In this document: in pieces, positions 8,658-17,814 of the stretch
Numbering within the stretch: position 1 is the stretch's first letter
How the letters are laid out: each line of letters opens with the position of its first letter
From: Actinomadura rayongensis
Lineage (GTDB): Bacteria; Actinomycetota; Actinomycetes; Streptosporangiales; Streptosporangiaceae
Length of the DNA: 64,000 nt
Direction: 5' to 3'
NCBI RefSeq assembly: GCF_009831215.1
Contig: NZ_WUTW01000005.1
Span: 248,001-312,000, forward strand
Notes under the pieces: generated by a model
Seen by the model: the letters and a program-made list of their open reading frames with translations, nothing else
The model's database searches: none
Told to the model about the DNA's origin: nothing
Program-made: the position numbers and the translations under genes

Positions 8658-9257
8658 ATGAGCCCCCCGGTTCCCGACCAGCGCCCGTCCGCCGGGCTCG
8701 CGACGCAGGGCGCGCGGGCCGTGACGGCGGCGGTGCTCGTCCTCGCCGTCACCGCCGTGATGTGGCTGCTGGAGATCGTCGACGTCGCCACGGACAACTC
8801 ACTGGACCGCTACGGCATCCAGCCCCGCGACGTCGCCGATCTCCCGGACATCTTCACCGCGCCGTTCCTGCACGGCGGCTTCGACCACCTGACGGGCAAC
8901 ACCGTCCCGTTCGTCGTGCTCGGCTTCCTCGCGGCCTGGCGCGGGATCGCGAAGTTCCTCGGGATGTCGCTGATCGTCATCGTGACCGGCGGGCTCGGCG
9001 TGTGGTTCACCGGCTCGGCGAACACGCTCGGCTCCAGCATCCTGATCTTCGGGTTCTTCGGGTACCTGCTCGGCCGGGGCGTGTTCGAGCGCCGCGTGCT
9101 GGACATCGTCATCGCGGTCGCCGTCGTCGCGTTCTACGGGACGCTCGTGTTCGGCGTCCTGCCGAGCGACCCGCGCATCTCCTGGCAGGGGCACCTGTTC
9201 GGGCTGATCGGCGGCGTGGCCGCCGCGTGGGCGCTGCGCCGGAGCGCCCACGCCTGA
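8658..9257 (+). CDS. Rhomboid family intramembrane serine protease
   Basis: The product is a 199-residue membrane protein with about six hydrophobic segments. The rhomboid landmarks are HGGFDHLTGN (conserved HxxxN in helix 2), the active-site helix GSSILIFGFFG (equivalent to GxSGxxxG) and a late His in WQGHLFGLIGG that completes the Ser-His dyad. The residue after the catalytic Ser is Ile instead of Gly, which is unusual for GxSG rhomboids. It would cut transmembrane substrates within the bilayer. The start ATG 8658 has only a weak ribosome-binding site. Confidence 0.85.
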   Translation: MSPPVPDQRPSAGLATQGARAVTAAVLVLAVTAVMWLLEIVDVATDNSLDRYGIQPRDVADLPDIFTAPFLHGGFDHLTGNTVPFVVLGFLAAWRGIAKFLGMSLIVIVTGGLGVWFTGSANTLGSSILIFGFFGYLLGRGVFERRVLDIVIAVAVVAFYGTLVFGVLPSDPRISWQGHLFGLIGGVAAAWALRRSAHA

Positions 9258-9264
9258 CGCCGCG

Positions 9265-10011
9265 TCAGTGCGGCCGGACCGACACCTCGGCCACCACGGC
9301 GTCGCGCGGCGCCTCCAGCGCGCTCACGAGCACCTTGGCGACCGTCTCGGCGGACGCGTAGTCGCTCGGGTCGTACGACCGTCCCTCCTGCGCGCGGACG
9401 CTCTCCTGCATCCGCGACGCGGTACGGCCGGGGAAGACCGTGGTGACGCGGACGTCCGCCTCTTCGGCGCGCAGCGCGTCCGCCAGCGACCGCAGCCCCG
9501 CCTTGCTCGCCGCGTACGCCGACCAGCCCGGGTTGGCGCGCAGGCCCGCCGTCGAGTTGACGAACACGACGTCCCCGGACGCGGCGCGCAGAGCGGGCAG
9601 CAGCAGCCGGGTCAGCTCCGCCGCCGAGACGAGGTTGACGGTCACGTGGTCGAGCCAGTCGTCGGCCTCCAGCTCCCCGACCGTCCCGAGGTGGACGACC
9701 CCGGCGGCGTGGATCAGCCCGTCCAGCCGCGCGGGCGGCCCGGCCGCGACGAGCCGGGCCTCCAGCCGGCGCGGCTCGGTGAGGTCGAGCGGGAGCGTCG
9801 TGATCCCCGGCCCGGCGGCCGGCGCGCCCCCGGACCCGACGTGGAACGCCTGCGTGCGCGCGTGCGCGCCCTTGCGCAGCGTCTCGGCCAGGTCGGTCAG
9901 ACGCTCCGGCGAGCGTCCGCTGAGAATGAGGTCGTGCCCCTTGTCGCGCAGCAGCCCCGCGACGGCGGTGCCGATGCCGCCGGTCGCCCCGGTGATCAGA
10001 TACGTGCCCAT
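9265..10011 (-). CDS. Short-chain dehydrogenase/reductase (SDR)
   Basis: This 248-residue classical SDR has the nucleotide-binding TGATGGIG motif at residues 8-15, an NSTAG strand with the catalytic Ser, and the YAASK motif holding the catalytic Tyr and Lys. An SGR at the end of strand 2 suggests NADP(H) preference. A roughly 15-residue Gly/Ala-rich insertion follows the second strand. The substrate is unknown. It lies 58 bp downstream of the conservon on the same strand and converges on the rhomboid gene. Confidence 0.9.
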   Translation of the reverse strand: MGTYLITGATGGIGTAVAGLLRDKGHDLILSGRSPERLTDLAETLRKGAHARTQAFHVGSGGAPAAGPGITTLPLDLTEPRRLEARLVAAGPPARLDGLIHAAGVVHLGTVGELEADDWLDHVTVNLVSAAELTRLLLPALRAASGDVVFVNSTAGLRANPGWSAYAASKAGLRSLADALRAEEADVRVTTVFPGRTASRMQESVRAQEGRSYDPSDYASAETVAKVLVSALEAPRDAVVAEVSVRPH

Positions 10012-10069
10012 GACGCCCCATTCTCGTGGACTCCCGTACCTGGATCGACGCCTCCCGCGCCCGTCGAGT

Positions 10070-10624
10070 TCAGGCTCCGTCGATGACGAGGTCGAGCAGT
10101 GCGAGGACGACGCGTTTCACGGCCGTCCTGTCCCGGGCGTCGCACGGCACCAGCGGGACGCCCGCCGCGACGCCGAGCGCCTCGCGGACCTCCTCCAGCG
10201 CGTACCGCTCGCCGTCGGGGAACTCGTTGAGGCCGACCGCGAGCGGGATCCCGGCGGACTCGAAGTAGTCGAGCGCGGGGTAGGCGTCGCCGATCCGGCG
10301 GGTGTCGACGAGGACGACCGCGCCGAGCGTGCCGTCCACCAGGTCGTCCCACAGGAACGTGAAGCGCTCCTGGCCGGGCGTGCCGAACAGGTAGAGGACG
10401 ATATTGCCGTCCAGCGTGACGCGGCCGAAGTCGAACGCGACCGTCGTCGTGGACTTCGCGGCGACGGCGGACGTGTCGTCCACGCCCCGCGAGACCTCGG
10501 TGAGCGCGGCCTCGGTCGTCAGCGGCGTGATCTCCGACAGCGCGCCGACGAACGTCGTCTTGCCGACCCCGAAGCCGCCGGACACGACGATCTTCGCGGA
10601 GACGGGATCAGAGGGCACGGACAC
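10070..10624 (-). CDS. cvnD: Conservon GTPase CvnD (Ras/MglA-like)
   Basis: This small GTPase of about 184 residues has a P-loop GGFGVGKTT, switch/effector region TTTVAFDFG, a DxxG-equivalent region at LFGTPGQERF (Gly-Thr-Pro replaces DTAG) and the base-binding NEFPDGE in place of NKxD. This pattern is typical of the CvnD family found in actinobacterial conservons. Two in-frame GTG codons (10624 and 10618) overlap the end of cvnC, so translation is probably coupled. CvnD is thought to act with the sensor-kinase-like CvnA in a membrane-associated, heterotrimer-like module that affects development or metabolism. Confidence 0.9.
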   Translation of the reverse strand: MSVPSDPVSAKIVVSGGFGVGKTTFVGALSEITPLTTEAALTEVSRGVDDTSAVAAKSTTTVAFDFGRVTLDGNIVLYLFGTPGQERFTFLWDDLVDGTLGAVVLVDTRRIGDAYPALDYFESAGIPLAVGLNEFPDGERYALEEVREALGVAAGVPLVPCDARDRTAVKRVVLALLDLVIDGA

Positions 10625-10952
10625 CGTCCCGGATGCGTTCCAGCAGTTCACGTGTCACGTTCGGCGTATCGGTGACGCTCGCGTGGATCGTCACCAGCCG
10701 CTCGGCGAGCAGGTCCGCCACCAGCACCCGCGCGACCCCGACCGGCACGCCGACGCCCCGCGCGATCTCCGCGACCGACACCGGCAGGCGGCACAGCTCG
10801 ACGATCCGCCGCCGCTCGAACCCGAGCGGCGCCGCGAGGGCCGCCGGGGCGGCGCTGACCAGCGTCTCCACGCGGAGCCGCTGGTCCACCGGATGGGTAC
10901 GGCCGCCGGTGACGATGAACGGCCGCAGGATCGGGTCGGGGTCGTCGTTCAC
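10608..10952 (-). CDS. cvnC: Conservon protein CvnC (DUF742)
   Basis: The product is a 114-residue DUF742 protein. It starts VNDDPDPILRPFIVTGGRT, the usual N-terminus of the family, and has a winged-helix-like core (RRIVELCRLPVSVAEIARGV). The GTG start at 10952 overlaps the cvnB stop in a GTGA arrangement, and the end overlaps cvnD. In characterised conservons it sits between the roadblock protein and the GTPase. Its biochemical role is undefined, although the helix-turn-helix-like fold hints at nucleic-acid or protein binding. Confidence 0.9.
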   Translation of the reverse strand: MNDDPDPILRPFIVTGGRTHPVDQRLRVETLVSAAPAALAAPLGFERRRIVELCRLPVSVAEIARGVGVPVGVARVLVADLLAERLVTIHASVTDTPNVTRELLERIRDGVRAL

Positions 10953-11371
10953 CGCAGGACCTGGAGCTTCAGTTCCGACACGAGCTGCGGGGTGAGCAGC
11001 GTCCCGAACCGGTCGCACAGCAGCGCCATCTGGTGGCCGACGAGCCCGAGATCGGCGCCGTCGGACGCGACCACGCCGAGGCAGCTCCCGTCGGAGATCA
11101 CCGACATCAGCAGGAAGCCCCGGTTCATCTCGATCATGACCAGGCGCAGGCCCTCGAAGTCGTACCGGTGGGCCGCGCCGCGCGCCAGGCTCGTCACGCC
11201 CGCGACGATCGCGGCCAGGTGCTCCGCCGACTCGCGGTCGGCGTGCGCGTCCGCGGAGCGGGCCATCAGCAGGCCGTCCGACGACACCGCGACGGCCTCG
11301 GCGACGCCGTCGGTGCCGCGCACGAAGTCGTCCAGCAGCCAGGTGACGTCGTCGGTCCGGGCAACGGTCAT
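10949..11371 (-). CDS. cvnB: Conservon roadblock/LC7 protein CvnB
   Basis: This 140-residue roadblock/LC7 domain protein starts MTVARTDDVTWLLDDFV and contains the core VSSDGLLMARS, with alternating helices and strands to the C-terminus. Roadblock proteins regulate small GTPases, here CvnD, acting as the MglB-like partner. Its ATG overlaps the cvnA stop (ATGA), and its stop overlaps the cvnC start by 4 bp. This tight overlap supports stoichiometric production of the complex. Confidence 0.93.
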   Translation of the reverse strand: MTVARTDDVTWLLDDFVRGTDGVAEAVAVSSDGLLMARSADAHADRESAEHLAAIVAGVTSLARGAAHRYDFEGLRLVMIEMNRGFLLMSVISDGSCLGVVASDGADLGLVGHQMALLCDRFGTLLTPQLVSELKLQVLR

Positions 11372-13518
11372 GGGGAGGTCTCCTCGTTCTCGGGGTCGGC
11401 GGACCGGGCGCGGTGGACGCCGGAGCGAAACGTCTCCAGCACCGAGCGGACCTCCGCCGGGTCGCGCGGCGGCACCGCCCGCTCCGGCCGGACGGGACGG
11501 CGCGGCGCCGCCGGGGTGCGCTTCACCAGGCCGTTGCGCGTCGTCGTGACAGGCGTGACGACCGGACCCACCGGGCGTTCCGGCGGCGCTCCGGCCGGGA
11601 CGGGCTCCGGCACGGGCTCGGCGGCCCGCTCCTCGACCAGCAGCGACGCGGGCAGCACGACCCGCGCCGTCACCCCGGTCAGCGGCGAGTCGTGCAGCCA
11701 CACGCGGACGCCGAGCCGCGCGGCCAGCCGTCCGACGACGTGGTGGCCCAGGCGGCGCGCCGACTCCACCAGGTGGCCGCCCTCGCCGCGCAGCCGCTCG
11801 TTGGCCGCCGCGAGGGCCTCGGGGTCCATGCCGACGCCCTGGTCGACGATCGCGATGTGGTACTCGCCGTCCGCCAGCCGGGCCTGGACCTCGACCTCCC
11901 GGTCCGGCGGCGAGAACGTCAGCGCGTTCTCCACCAGCTCCGCCAGCAGGTGGGCGACCTCGGCCGCCGCCGTGCCCGCGAGGTACGCGTCGTCCGTCCG
12001 GCGGAGCGTGACGCGGCGGTACTCCTCGACCTCCGCGAACGCCGAGCGCAGGACGTCCCCGATCGGGATCGGGCCGGACCAGCGCCGGGGCGCGTGCCGT
12101 CCGGCGAGCACGAGCAGGCTCTCGGCGTTGCGGCGCATGCGGGTGGCGAGATGGTCCAGCTCGAAGAGGTTCGCCAGCGCGCCGGGGTCGGTCTCGTCGC
12201 GTTCGAGCGTGGTGATGAAGCCGAGCTGGCGGCGGACGAGGTTCTGGTTGCGGTGGCCGAGGTTGGCGAGCGATTCGGCGGAGTTGCGGCGCAGCACGGC
12301 CTGCTCGGACGCCAGCTCGACGGCGGTCCGGCGGACGGCGTCCAGCGCGCCCGCGACCTCGGCGAACTCGTCCCGGCGGGTCAGCAGCCTGGACGGCTCG
12401 ACGGGGCCCGCGCGCTCCCCGGACTGGACGGCCTCGACGGCGGCGGGCAGCGTCCGCTCGGCGACGTCGCGCGCCTCGGCGGCCAGCGTGCGCAGCGGCC
12501 GGACGATCGACCGCGCCGTGTAGAGCCACAGCAGGATCGCGACGACCAGCACGAGCAGCGCGCCCGCGCCGTACACGGCCTGCCGGACCCGGGCGGCGGC
12601 GCGCAGGTCGGCGGCGCGGTGCCGCACGTCGGCGCCGATGCCGAGCTGGACGGTGCGCAGGTCGTCCACCACGGTCGTCATGGCCGCCCACCACTGCGGC
12701 GGCGAGACGCCGAGGCGGCGTCCGGCCGCGCCTTCGAGCGCGCGTTCCTCCAGGGCGGCGGCGGTGCTCGCGGCGCCGGTGCGCAGCGCGGCGTCGAGCG
12801 CGTCGCGGCGGACGGGCGTCGCGACGGCGCGGAAGCGCTCCAGCGCGTCCAGCTTGCGGGCGCGGACCTCGGTGAACCGCCGGTAGTCGGCGGCGGTGAA
12901 CCGTCCCACCGCGAAGACACCGTTGAGATGGCCGCGTTCGAGCGCCATGTGCTCCTTGGCGTCGCCGAGCGTGCGGAGCGCGTCAAGTCCGCGCGCGAGC
13001 TGTGGATCGTCGGACGTGGCCAGGCCGCGCAGCGCCGTGTTCAGCCGCGCGATCGCGGCCGTGTAACGATCCAGGACGGCGGTGCGGGACGCGTGCCCGG
13101 CGTCCACGGAGCCGCGCAGCTCGCCGAGGCCGTCGAAGCCCGCCAGGCCGTCGCGGACGACGCGAGCGTCGCGGCGCGCCAGCAGCCGGTCCAGCGCCGT
13201 CCTGGCCCGGTCCGACGCCGCGCGCTGGGCGATCACGCGCGGCCGGTAGTCGGTCGCGCCGCCCATGAACCCGCTGGTGAGGCCGCGTTCGCGCTGCACG
13301 GAGTGGATCAGCTCCTGGGCGGCGAGCGCGAGTTCGACGTCGTCGGCGACGGTCGCCGCGCGCTCGGCCGCGCGCACCTGGGCGAGCGTCGCGGCGAGGA
13401 CGAGCGCGACGAGCGCCGCCGTGGGCACGGCGAGGATCACCGCCATGCGCGTTCTGATGCTCCCGCGCGTCCCGCCGGTCCGGGCGCGCGCCGGTGCGGC
13501 GCGGTGCCGTGGGTTCAC
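11368..13518 (-). CDS. cvnA: Conservon sensor histidine kinase-like protein CvnA
   Basis: The 716-residue membrane protein has an N-terminal membrane helix (about 26-48), a nitrate/nitrite-sensing (NIT)-type helical extracellular domain (contains QRERGLTSGFM, typical of NIT domains), a second membrane helix (about 317-337), a HAMP-like linker and a HATPase domain with an N-box-like ELVENALTFSPPD and a DQGVGMD G1 box. The H-box is not clearly recognisable (GHRNQNLVRRQ lies in its place), as is common in CvnA. The C-terminal 100 residues are Pro/Arg-rich and probably disordered. GTG 13518 has AGGGGAGA upstream. It heads the cvnA-B-C-D operon; no cvnE cytochrome P450 follows. Confidence 0.92.
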   Translation of the reverse strand: MNPRHRAAPARARTGGTRGSIRTRMAVILAVPTAALVALVLAATLAQVRAAERAATVADDVELALAAQELIHSVQRERGLTSGFMGGATDYRPRVIAQRAASDRARTALDRLLARRDARVVRDGLAGFDGLGELRGSVDAGHASRTAVLDRYTAAIARLNTALRGLATSDDPQLARGLDALRTLGDAKEHMALERGHLNGVFAVGRFTAADYRRFTEVRARKLDALERFRAVATPVRRDALDAALRTGAASTAAALEERALEGAAGRRLGVSPPQWWAAMTTVVDDLRTVQLGIGADVRHRAADLRAAARVRQAVYGAGALLVLVVAILLWLYTARSIVRPLRTLAAEARDVAERTLPAAVEAVQSGERAGPVEPSRLLTRRDEFAEVAGALDAVRRTAVELASEQAVLRRNSAESLANLGHRNQNLVRRQLGFITTLERDETDPGALANLFELDHLATRMRRNAESLLVLAGRHAPRRWSGPIPIGDVLRSAFAEVEEYRRVTLRRTDDAYLAGTAAAEVAHLLAELVENALTFSPPDREVEVQARLADGEYHIAIVDQGVGMDPEALAAANERLRGEGGHLVESARRLGHHVVGRLAARLGVRVWLHDSPLTGVTARVVLPASLLVEERAAEPVPEPVPAGAPPERPVGPVVTPVTTTRNGLVKRTPAAPRRPVRPERAVPPRDPAEVRSVLETFRSGVHRARSADPENEETSP

Positions 13519-13621
13519 GCCGTCTCCCCTGCGTCGGTCTGGGGGTGACGGTAGAAAGGAACGATTACGACGGCGTTGCCGGACGATATATCAGTGTTAC
13601 GGCCCGGCCATGGATTTCGGG

Positions 13622-15078
13622 CTAGTTCGGACGCAGGACGCGGGTCACGCCCGCGATGAGCGCCGTCGCGAGGACCCAGCCCGCCGCGACGAGCCCGTAG
13701 GCGACCCAGCGCGACCACCCGGACGGGTCGAACGCCTGTTGCTGCCCGAACGTGTCGATCGGTATCAGCAGGTCCAGGCTGTAGACGAGGGCGTGGAAAC
13801 GGGGTACTTCCGCCGGCTGCTTGATGGGCGTCGGACGGTCGAGGGAGAAAACGACCGTCCCCGCGACGAGCAGGACGCCGAACCACGCGAACGCCAGCCA
13901 CGGCCGGTAGCCGTAGCCGACCGTCCAGTCCAGCAGCGTGTTCCAGCCCTTGCCGACCGGGTTCAGCGAGCGGCGCCGCGCGCGGAGCTTGGCGAGCTGC
14001 ACCTTCCGCGCCAGGTCGTCGTGGCCGACGCTGTGGTACCAGGTGGCGAGCTGCTCGAACGGCTGGAGGTGGAACTCGGGGTCGCGGCTGACCCAGCTCA
14101 GCCGGTCCTTGAACTCGCCGCCGCGCAGCGTCTCGTAGACGAGACCGTTGAGGTACAGCTCGTCCGGCCAGATGTCCGGATGGTCCATGACGAGCGAGAC
14201 GCGGGAGTAGGACAGCGAGACGCGCCCCTTGATCCGTTCCTCCGGCCACAGCAGCAGCTCGTCGGCGGTCATGTGGCTGGCGTGCAGCGCCATCCGGGCG
14301 GGATCGCCGGAGTCCAGGAAGGCCCGGGAGAACGACACGATCCCGGTGAACCGGGCGTTCCGGATACGGACCGTCCCGAACGCGGAGAACCCCTGGCTGA
14401 ACTCGGCGGTGTCCTCCACGACCATGCTCTGCGCGTCGAGGGCGATGCGTCCCGGGTTGACGAGCTTCGCGCCCTCCATGAACAGCCCGCCGTTCATGCG
14501 CGCGCCGGTCAGCCGGACGCCGCCGGTCAGGACGGCCCCGCGCGCGAAGCAGCCGACGTCCACGACGAGGCCGCCCGCGAACACGGCGAGGCGGTCCTCG
14601 GCCGGGGCGTTGACGCACGTGGCGTTCAGCCGCAGCCCGCCGGAGAGCTGCGCGCGCGTGAGGCTCAGCGTGCCGTCGATCTGCGAGTCGGAGAGGCTGA
14701 GGAGCCGTCCGCGCGCAGCCCGCCGCCGTCGAAGCCGGGCATTTTGCACCCGTTGAACCGCAGTTGCCGCGTCTGCGCGTTGGACAGGTCCGGCGCCTCG
14801 ACGAGACGGCACTGGTCCAGCCGCAGTTCGTGGTCGACCGTCCCGCCGGACAGGTCGAGCCGTCCGACGATGTACGCGCCGCGCAACCGGACGGCCGGGA
14901 CGAACCCGGGCCGCGTCTCCCGTCCGCCGAGCAGCAGCCGCGCGATGATCTCGGCGCGGACGATCCGGTCGGGGTGCGGGCCGGCCGGCAGGTCGCCGCC
15001 GACGACGACCGTGGATCCGGCGGGGAACGCCGACCACAGCCGCCGTTCGGCCGAGTTCAGTCCGGGGGGTTCGGGCAC
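13622..15078 (-). pseudogene. Pentapeptide-like repeat membrane protein, interrupted by a one-base frameshift
   Basis: Two overlapping frames encode one protein. From ATG 15078 the first frame gives MPEPPGLNSAERRLW through GGLRADG near 14705. The rest (LLSLSDSQIDGTLSLTRA onward, to the stop at 13622) lies in another frame. Adding a single C at about 14700-14706 joins GGLRADG directly to LLSLSDSQIDG. The whole would be about 485 residues: a right-handed beta-helix-like region of pentapeptide-type repeats (LRLRG, LSLTRA, VRLTGA) followed by two or three membrane helices near the C-terminus. Such proteins are often annotated as membrane-associated oxidoreductases without evidence. The break is either a sequencing error or a recent inactivation; both halves keep normal coding bias. 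Confidence 0.75.
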
Positions 15079-15099
15079 GGACCCTGTTTCTACGGGGTC

Positions 15100-15129
15100 C
15101 GCCCTCCGCGATCAAGACCGCGGAGGGCG
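15100..15129 (-). terminator. Hairpin after the Spo0M gene
   Basis: CGCCCTCCGCG (15100-15110) pairs perfectly with CGCGGAGGGCG (15119-15129) around an 8-nt loop. It lies 8 bp beyond the spo0M stop and before the next gene on the same strand. There is no T-run, so it is a U-tract-less actinobacterial-type terminator candidate. Confidence 0.55.
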
Positions 15130-15137
15130 GGCGGACG

Positions 15138-15920
15138 TCAGAAGAAGCCGCGGCGGCGGCCGGCGTGCTGGAGGTAGCCGTCCAGCTCGTGCTCCCAGGA
15201 CGTCTGGCCGAACGTGGCGTAGTCCACGGTGAAGCGGCTGAACGAGTCGTGGCCCTCGGTGAACAGGCCGCCGCGCTTGTCCAGTTCGAGGATGACCTCC
15301 ATCGAGTGGGGGTTGGCGACGAACGTCACTTCGAGCTGGCTGATGCCGCTGTACTGGTGCGGCGGGTGGAACTCGATCTCCTGGTAGAAGGGCAGTTCCT
15401 GGTGGACGCCGTGAATGTGCCCCTTCTCGCAGTCGGCGTTCCGGAAATGGAAGCCGAGGTTGGAGAACGCCGCGAGAATGCGCTCCTGCGCGGGCAGCGG
15501 GTGGATCGCGATCGGGTCGAGGTCGCCCGGGTCCAGCGCGCCCTTGACCTCCAGCTCCGTCGCCAGCCCGACGGTCATGCCGTGCAGCGGGTGCCCGTAC
15601 ATGTGGGTGAGCGGCGCCTCCCACGGGATCGGGAACTGCACCGGGATCCCGTACCGCGCGCCCGGGTTCAGCCGGAACGCCCCGGCCACGGGGATCTGGT
15701 TGTAGGTGAGGTTCGCGTTGTACTCGCTGTCGCTGGTCTCCACCTCGACCTTGGTGCGCAGCGCGAGGTTCACGCCGATGATGTCGGACTCGTACTCGCC
15801 GCCGATGATGGTGATCTCACCGGTGACGACGCCGCCCGGCTGCGTGTTCGGGTCGTGCAGCACCGTCTCGATGGACGGGCCACCGACGCCCATCGCCTGC
15901 CTCAGCCGCTTGAAGACCAC
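15138..15920 (-). CDS. Spo0M family sporulation-control protein
   Basis: This 260-residue protein of the SpoOM/arrestin-like family starts MVFKRLRQAMGVGGPSIETV and has the family block QPGGVVTGEITIIGG. It is a soluble beta-sandwich, with later blocks FPIPWEAPLTH and HPLPAQERIL. In Bacillus Spo0M affects sporulation and cell shape; in actinobacteria the role is unclear, but a cytoskeletal or development-linked function is plausible. It is a monocistronic unit followed by a hairpin at 15100-15129. Confidence 0.92.
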   Translation of the reverse strand: MVFKRLRQAMGVGGPSIETVLHDPNTQPGGVVTGEITIIGGEYESDIIGVNLALRTKVEVETSDSEYNANLTYNQIPVAGAFRLNPGARYGIPVQFPIPWEAPLTHMYGHPLHGMTVGLATELEVKGALDPGDLDPIAIHPLPAQERILAAFSNLGFHFRNADCEKGHIHGVHQELPFYQEIEFHPPHQYSGISQLEVTFVANPHSMEVILELDKRGGLFTEGHDSFSRFTVDYATFGQTSWEHELDGYLQHAGRRRGFF

Positions 15921-16034
15921 GTGCTCTCATTCCTCCCTGCAACGGGCGCCCCGCGGCACCCCGGCATCCCATAGACGCCCTGCGGGGAGGGTACGTTCCA
16001 GGCAGTTCCCCCCGAAGCCGATTCGCGATCTCGC

Positions 16035-16358
16035 TCAGTGACCGCCCCCGGCCAGGTTCAGGCCGACGACGCCGACGACGATCAGGGCGAGCGCGGCGAT
16101 CTTCAGCGGGGACACCTGGTCGTGCAGGACGGCCATGCCGAGCGCGGACGTGCCGACCGCGCCCACGCCGACCCACACGGCGTAGGCGGTGCCGACGTCG
16201 AGCCGCTTCAGCGCGAGGCTGAGCAGGCCGAAGCTCAGGACCGAGAAGAACAGGAACGACAGCGACGGGCCGAGCGCGGTGAACCCGCGGCTGGCCTTCA
16301 GGGACAGGGCCATCGCGACCTCGAACAGGCCCGCGATGATCACGAGCAGCCACGCCAT
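16035..16358 (-). CDS. Small multidrug resistance (SMR) transporter, Gdx/SugE-like guanidinium exporter
   Basis: This 107-residue four-helix membrane protein starts MAWLLVIIAGLFEVAMA. The single membrane-embedded Glu in GLFEV is the proton/substrate-coupling residue of SMR proteins. The signature GTAYAVWVGVGAVGT and the N-terminal motif fit the Gdx/SugE branch (guanidinium export) better than EmrE-type multidrug pumps. ATG 16358 has GGGAGG upstream; the frame is open further, but that extension is unlike the family. SMR proteins work as dual-topology dimers, and only one copy is present here. I found no guanidine riboswitch in front of it. Confidence 0.87.
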   Translation of the reverse strand: MAWLLVIIAGLFEVAMALSLKASRGFTALGPSLSFLFFSVLSFGLLSLALKRLDVGTAYAVWVGVGAVGTSALGMAVLHDQVSPLKIAALALIVVGVVGLNLAGGGH

Positions 16359-16482
16359 GATGAGCCTCCCGGCAGACGAAGGACACGCGTCGTCTTCGCT
16401 CACCGGGTACGGCGCACCTCGTCCGGGAGAGCGATCACCACTCCCACCTGGGTCAACGGCCGGCCGCCGCCGCTTTGTTCCG

Positions 16483-17814
16483 TCAGGGGCGGCCGAGCGC
16501 CCGGTACTCCCAGCCCGCCGCCCGCCAGCGTCCGGCGTTCAGGACGTGCCGGCCGTCCACGATGCGGCGGTGGTCGACGACGGCGCCGAGCGCGTCCGGG
16601 TCGACCTCGCGGAACTCGGTCCACTCGGTCAGCAGGACGACGACGTCCGCGCCGCGCGCCACGTCCAGCGCCGACTCGCCGTAGGACAGCTCGGGGAAGG
16701 CGCGGCGGGCGTTGCCGAGCGCGGCCGGGTCGTAGACGCGGACGTCCGCGCCGAGGCCGTGCAGCGTCCGCGCGACCTCCAGCGCGGGGGCGTCGCGGAT
16801 GTCGTCGGAGTTCGGCTTGAACGCCGCGCCCCAGGCCGCGACGCGGGCGCCCGCGATCCGGCCGCCGAGCAGTTCGCCGACGAGGTCGACCGTCCGGGCC
16901 CGCCGCCGCTGGTTGATCTTGTCGACCTCGCGGAGGAACGACGTGGCCTGGCCGACGCCCATCTCCTCGGCGCGGTGCGCGAACGCGCGGATGTCCTTGG
17001 GCAGGCAGCCGCCGCCGAAGCCGAGGCCGGGCTTGAGGAAGCGCCCGCCGATGCGGTCGTCCAGGGCGAGGGCGTCGGCGAGGTCCTTGACGTCCGCGCC
17101 GACGGCCTCGCAGACCTCGGCCATCGCGTTGATGTAGGAGATCTTGGTGGCGAGGAACGAGTTCGCGGCGACCTTGACCAGCTCGGCGGTGGCGAGGTCG
17201 GTCCGGACGACCGGCGCCCCGTACTCCAGGACGGGCCGGAACGCCGCCCGCAACCGTTCCTCCGCCCAGTCGGACGCGACGCCGAACACGAGCCGGTCGG
17301 GGTGCAGGGTGTCGTCCACGGCGAAGCCCTCGCGCAGGAACTCGGGGTTCCAGGCGAGTTCGACGTCCGTCCCGGCGGGCGCCAGCTCGCGCAGCAGGCC
17401 GGTCAGCCGCTCGGCGGTGCCGACCGGGACGGTGGAGCGGCCGACGACGAGCGCGCGGCGGTCCAGGTGCGGGGCGAGGCTGCGCACGGCGGCGTCCACG
17501 TAGGAGACGTCGGCGGCGTCGGATCCGGCCTGCTGCGGGGTGCCGACGCAGATGAAGTGGACGTCCCCGAACCGAGCGGCCTCGGTGTAGGACGTCGTGA
17601 AACGCAGCCGTCCGGAGTCCAGCGCCTTGGTGAGCAGTTCGGGCAGGCCGGGCTCGAAGATGGGCGTCTCGCCGGACTGGAGTTTGGCGATCTTCTCCTC
17701 GTCCACGTCGACGCCGAGGACCTCGTAGCCGAGCGCGGCCATGCAGATGGCGTGCGTGGCACCGAGGTACCCCGTGCCGATGACGGTGAGGCGCGGGGAG
17801 TCGATGGGGCTCAT
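16483..17814 (-). CDS. UDP-glucose 6-dehydrogenase
   Basis: This 443-residue enzyme oxidises UDP-glucose to UDP-glucuronate with two NAD+, feeding cell-wall and exopolysaccharide synthesis. The Rossmann motif GTGYLG is at the N-terminus. The catalytic segment GFGGGCLPKD contains the essential Cys, and the FLREGFAVDD, YINAMAEV and GAAFKPNSDD blocks are all present, so both NAD- and UDP-binding domains are complete. ATG 17814 follows a GAGAGG site; the in-frame ATG 17832 is less likely. It is on the same strand as the SMR gene, with 124 bp between them. It was probably acquired for polysaccharide decoration, not central metabolism (inference). Confidence 0.94.
   Translation of the reverse strand: MSPIDSPRLTVIGTGYLGATHAICMAALGYEVLGVDVDEEKIAKLQSGETPIFEPGLPELLTKALDSGRLRFTTSYTEAARFGDVHFICVGTPQQAGSDAADVSYVDAAVRSLAPHLDRRALVVGRSTVPVGTAERLTGLLRELAPAGTDVELAWNPEFLREGFAVDDTLHPDRLVFGVASDWAEERLRAAFRPVLEYGAPVVRTDLATAELVKVAANSFLATKISYINAMAEVCEAVGADVKDLADALALDDRIGGRFLKPGLGFGGGCLPKDIRAFAHRAEEMGVGQATSFLREVDKINQRRRARTVDLVGELLGGRIAGARVAAWGAAFKPNSDDIRDAPALEVARTLHGLGADVRVYDPAALGNARRAFPELSYGESALDVARGADVVVLLTEWTEFREVDPDALGAVVDHRRIVDGRHVLNAGRWRAAGWEYRALGRP

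Noticed and set aside
16359..16482. Guanidine riboswitch in front of the Gdx-like SMR gene
   Set aside because: I looked for the ykkC core and for paired ACGR-loop hairpins; isolated ACGA sequences exist, but none sits in a loop with complementary stems.
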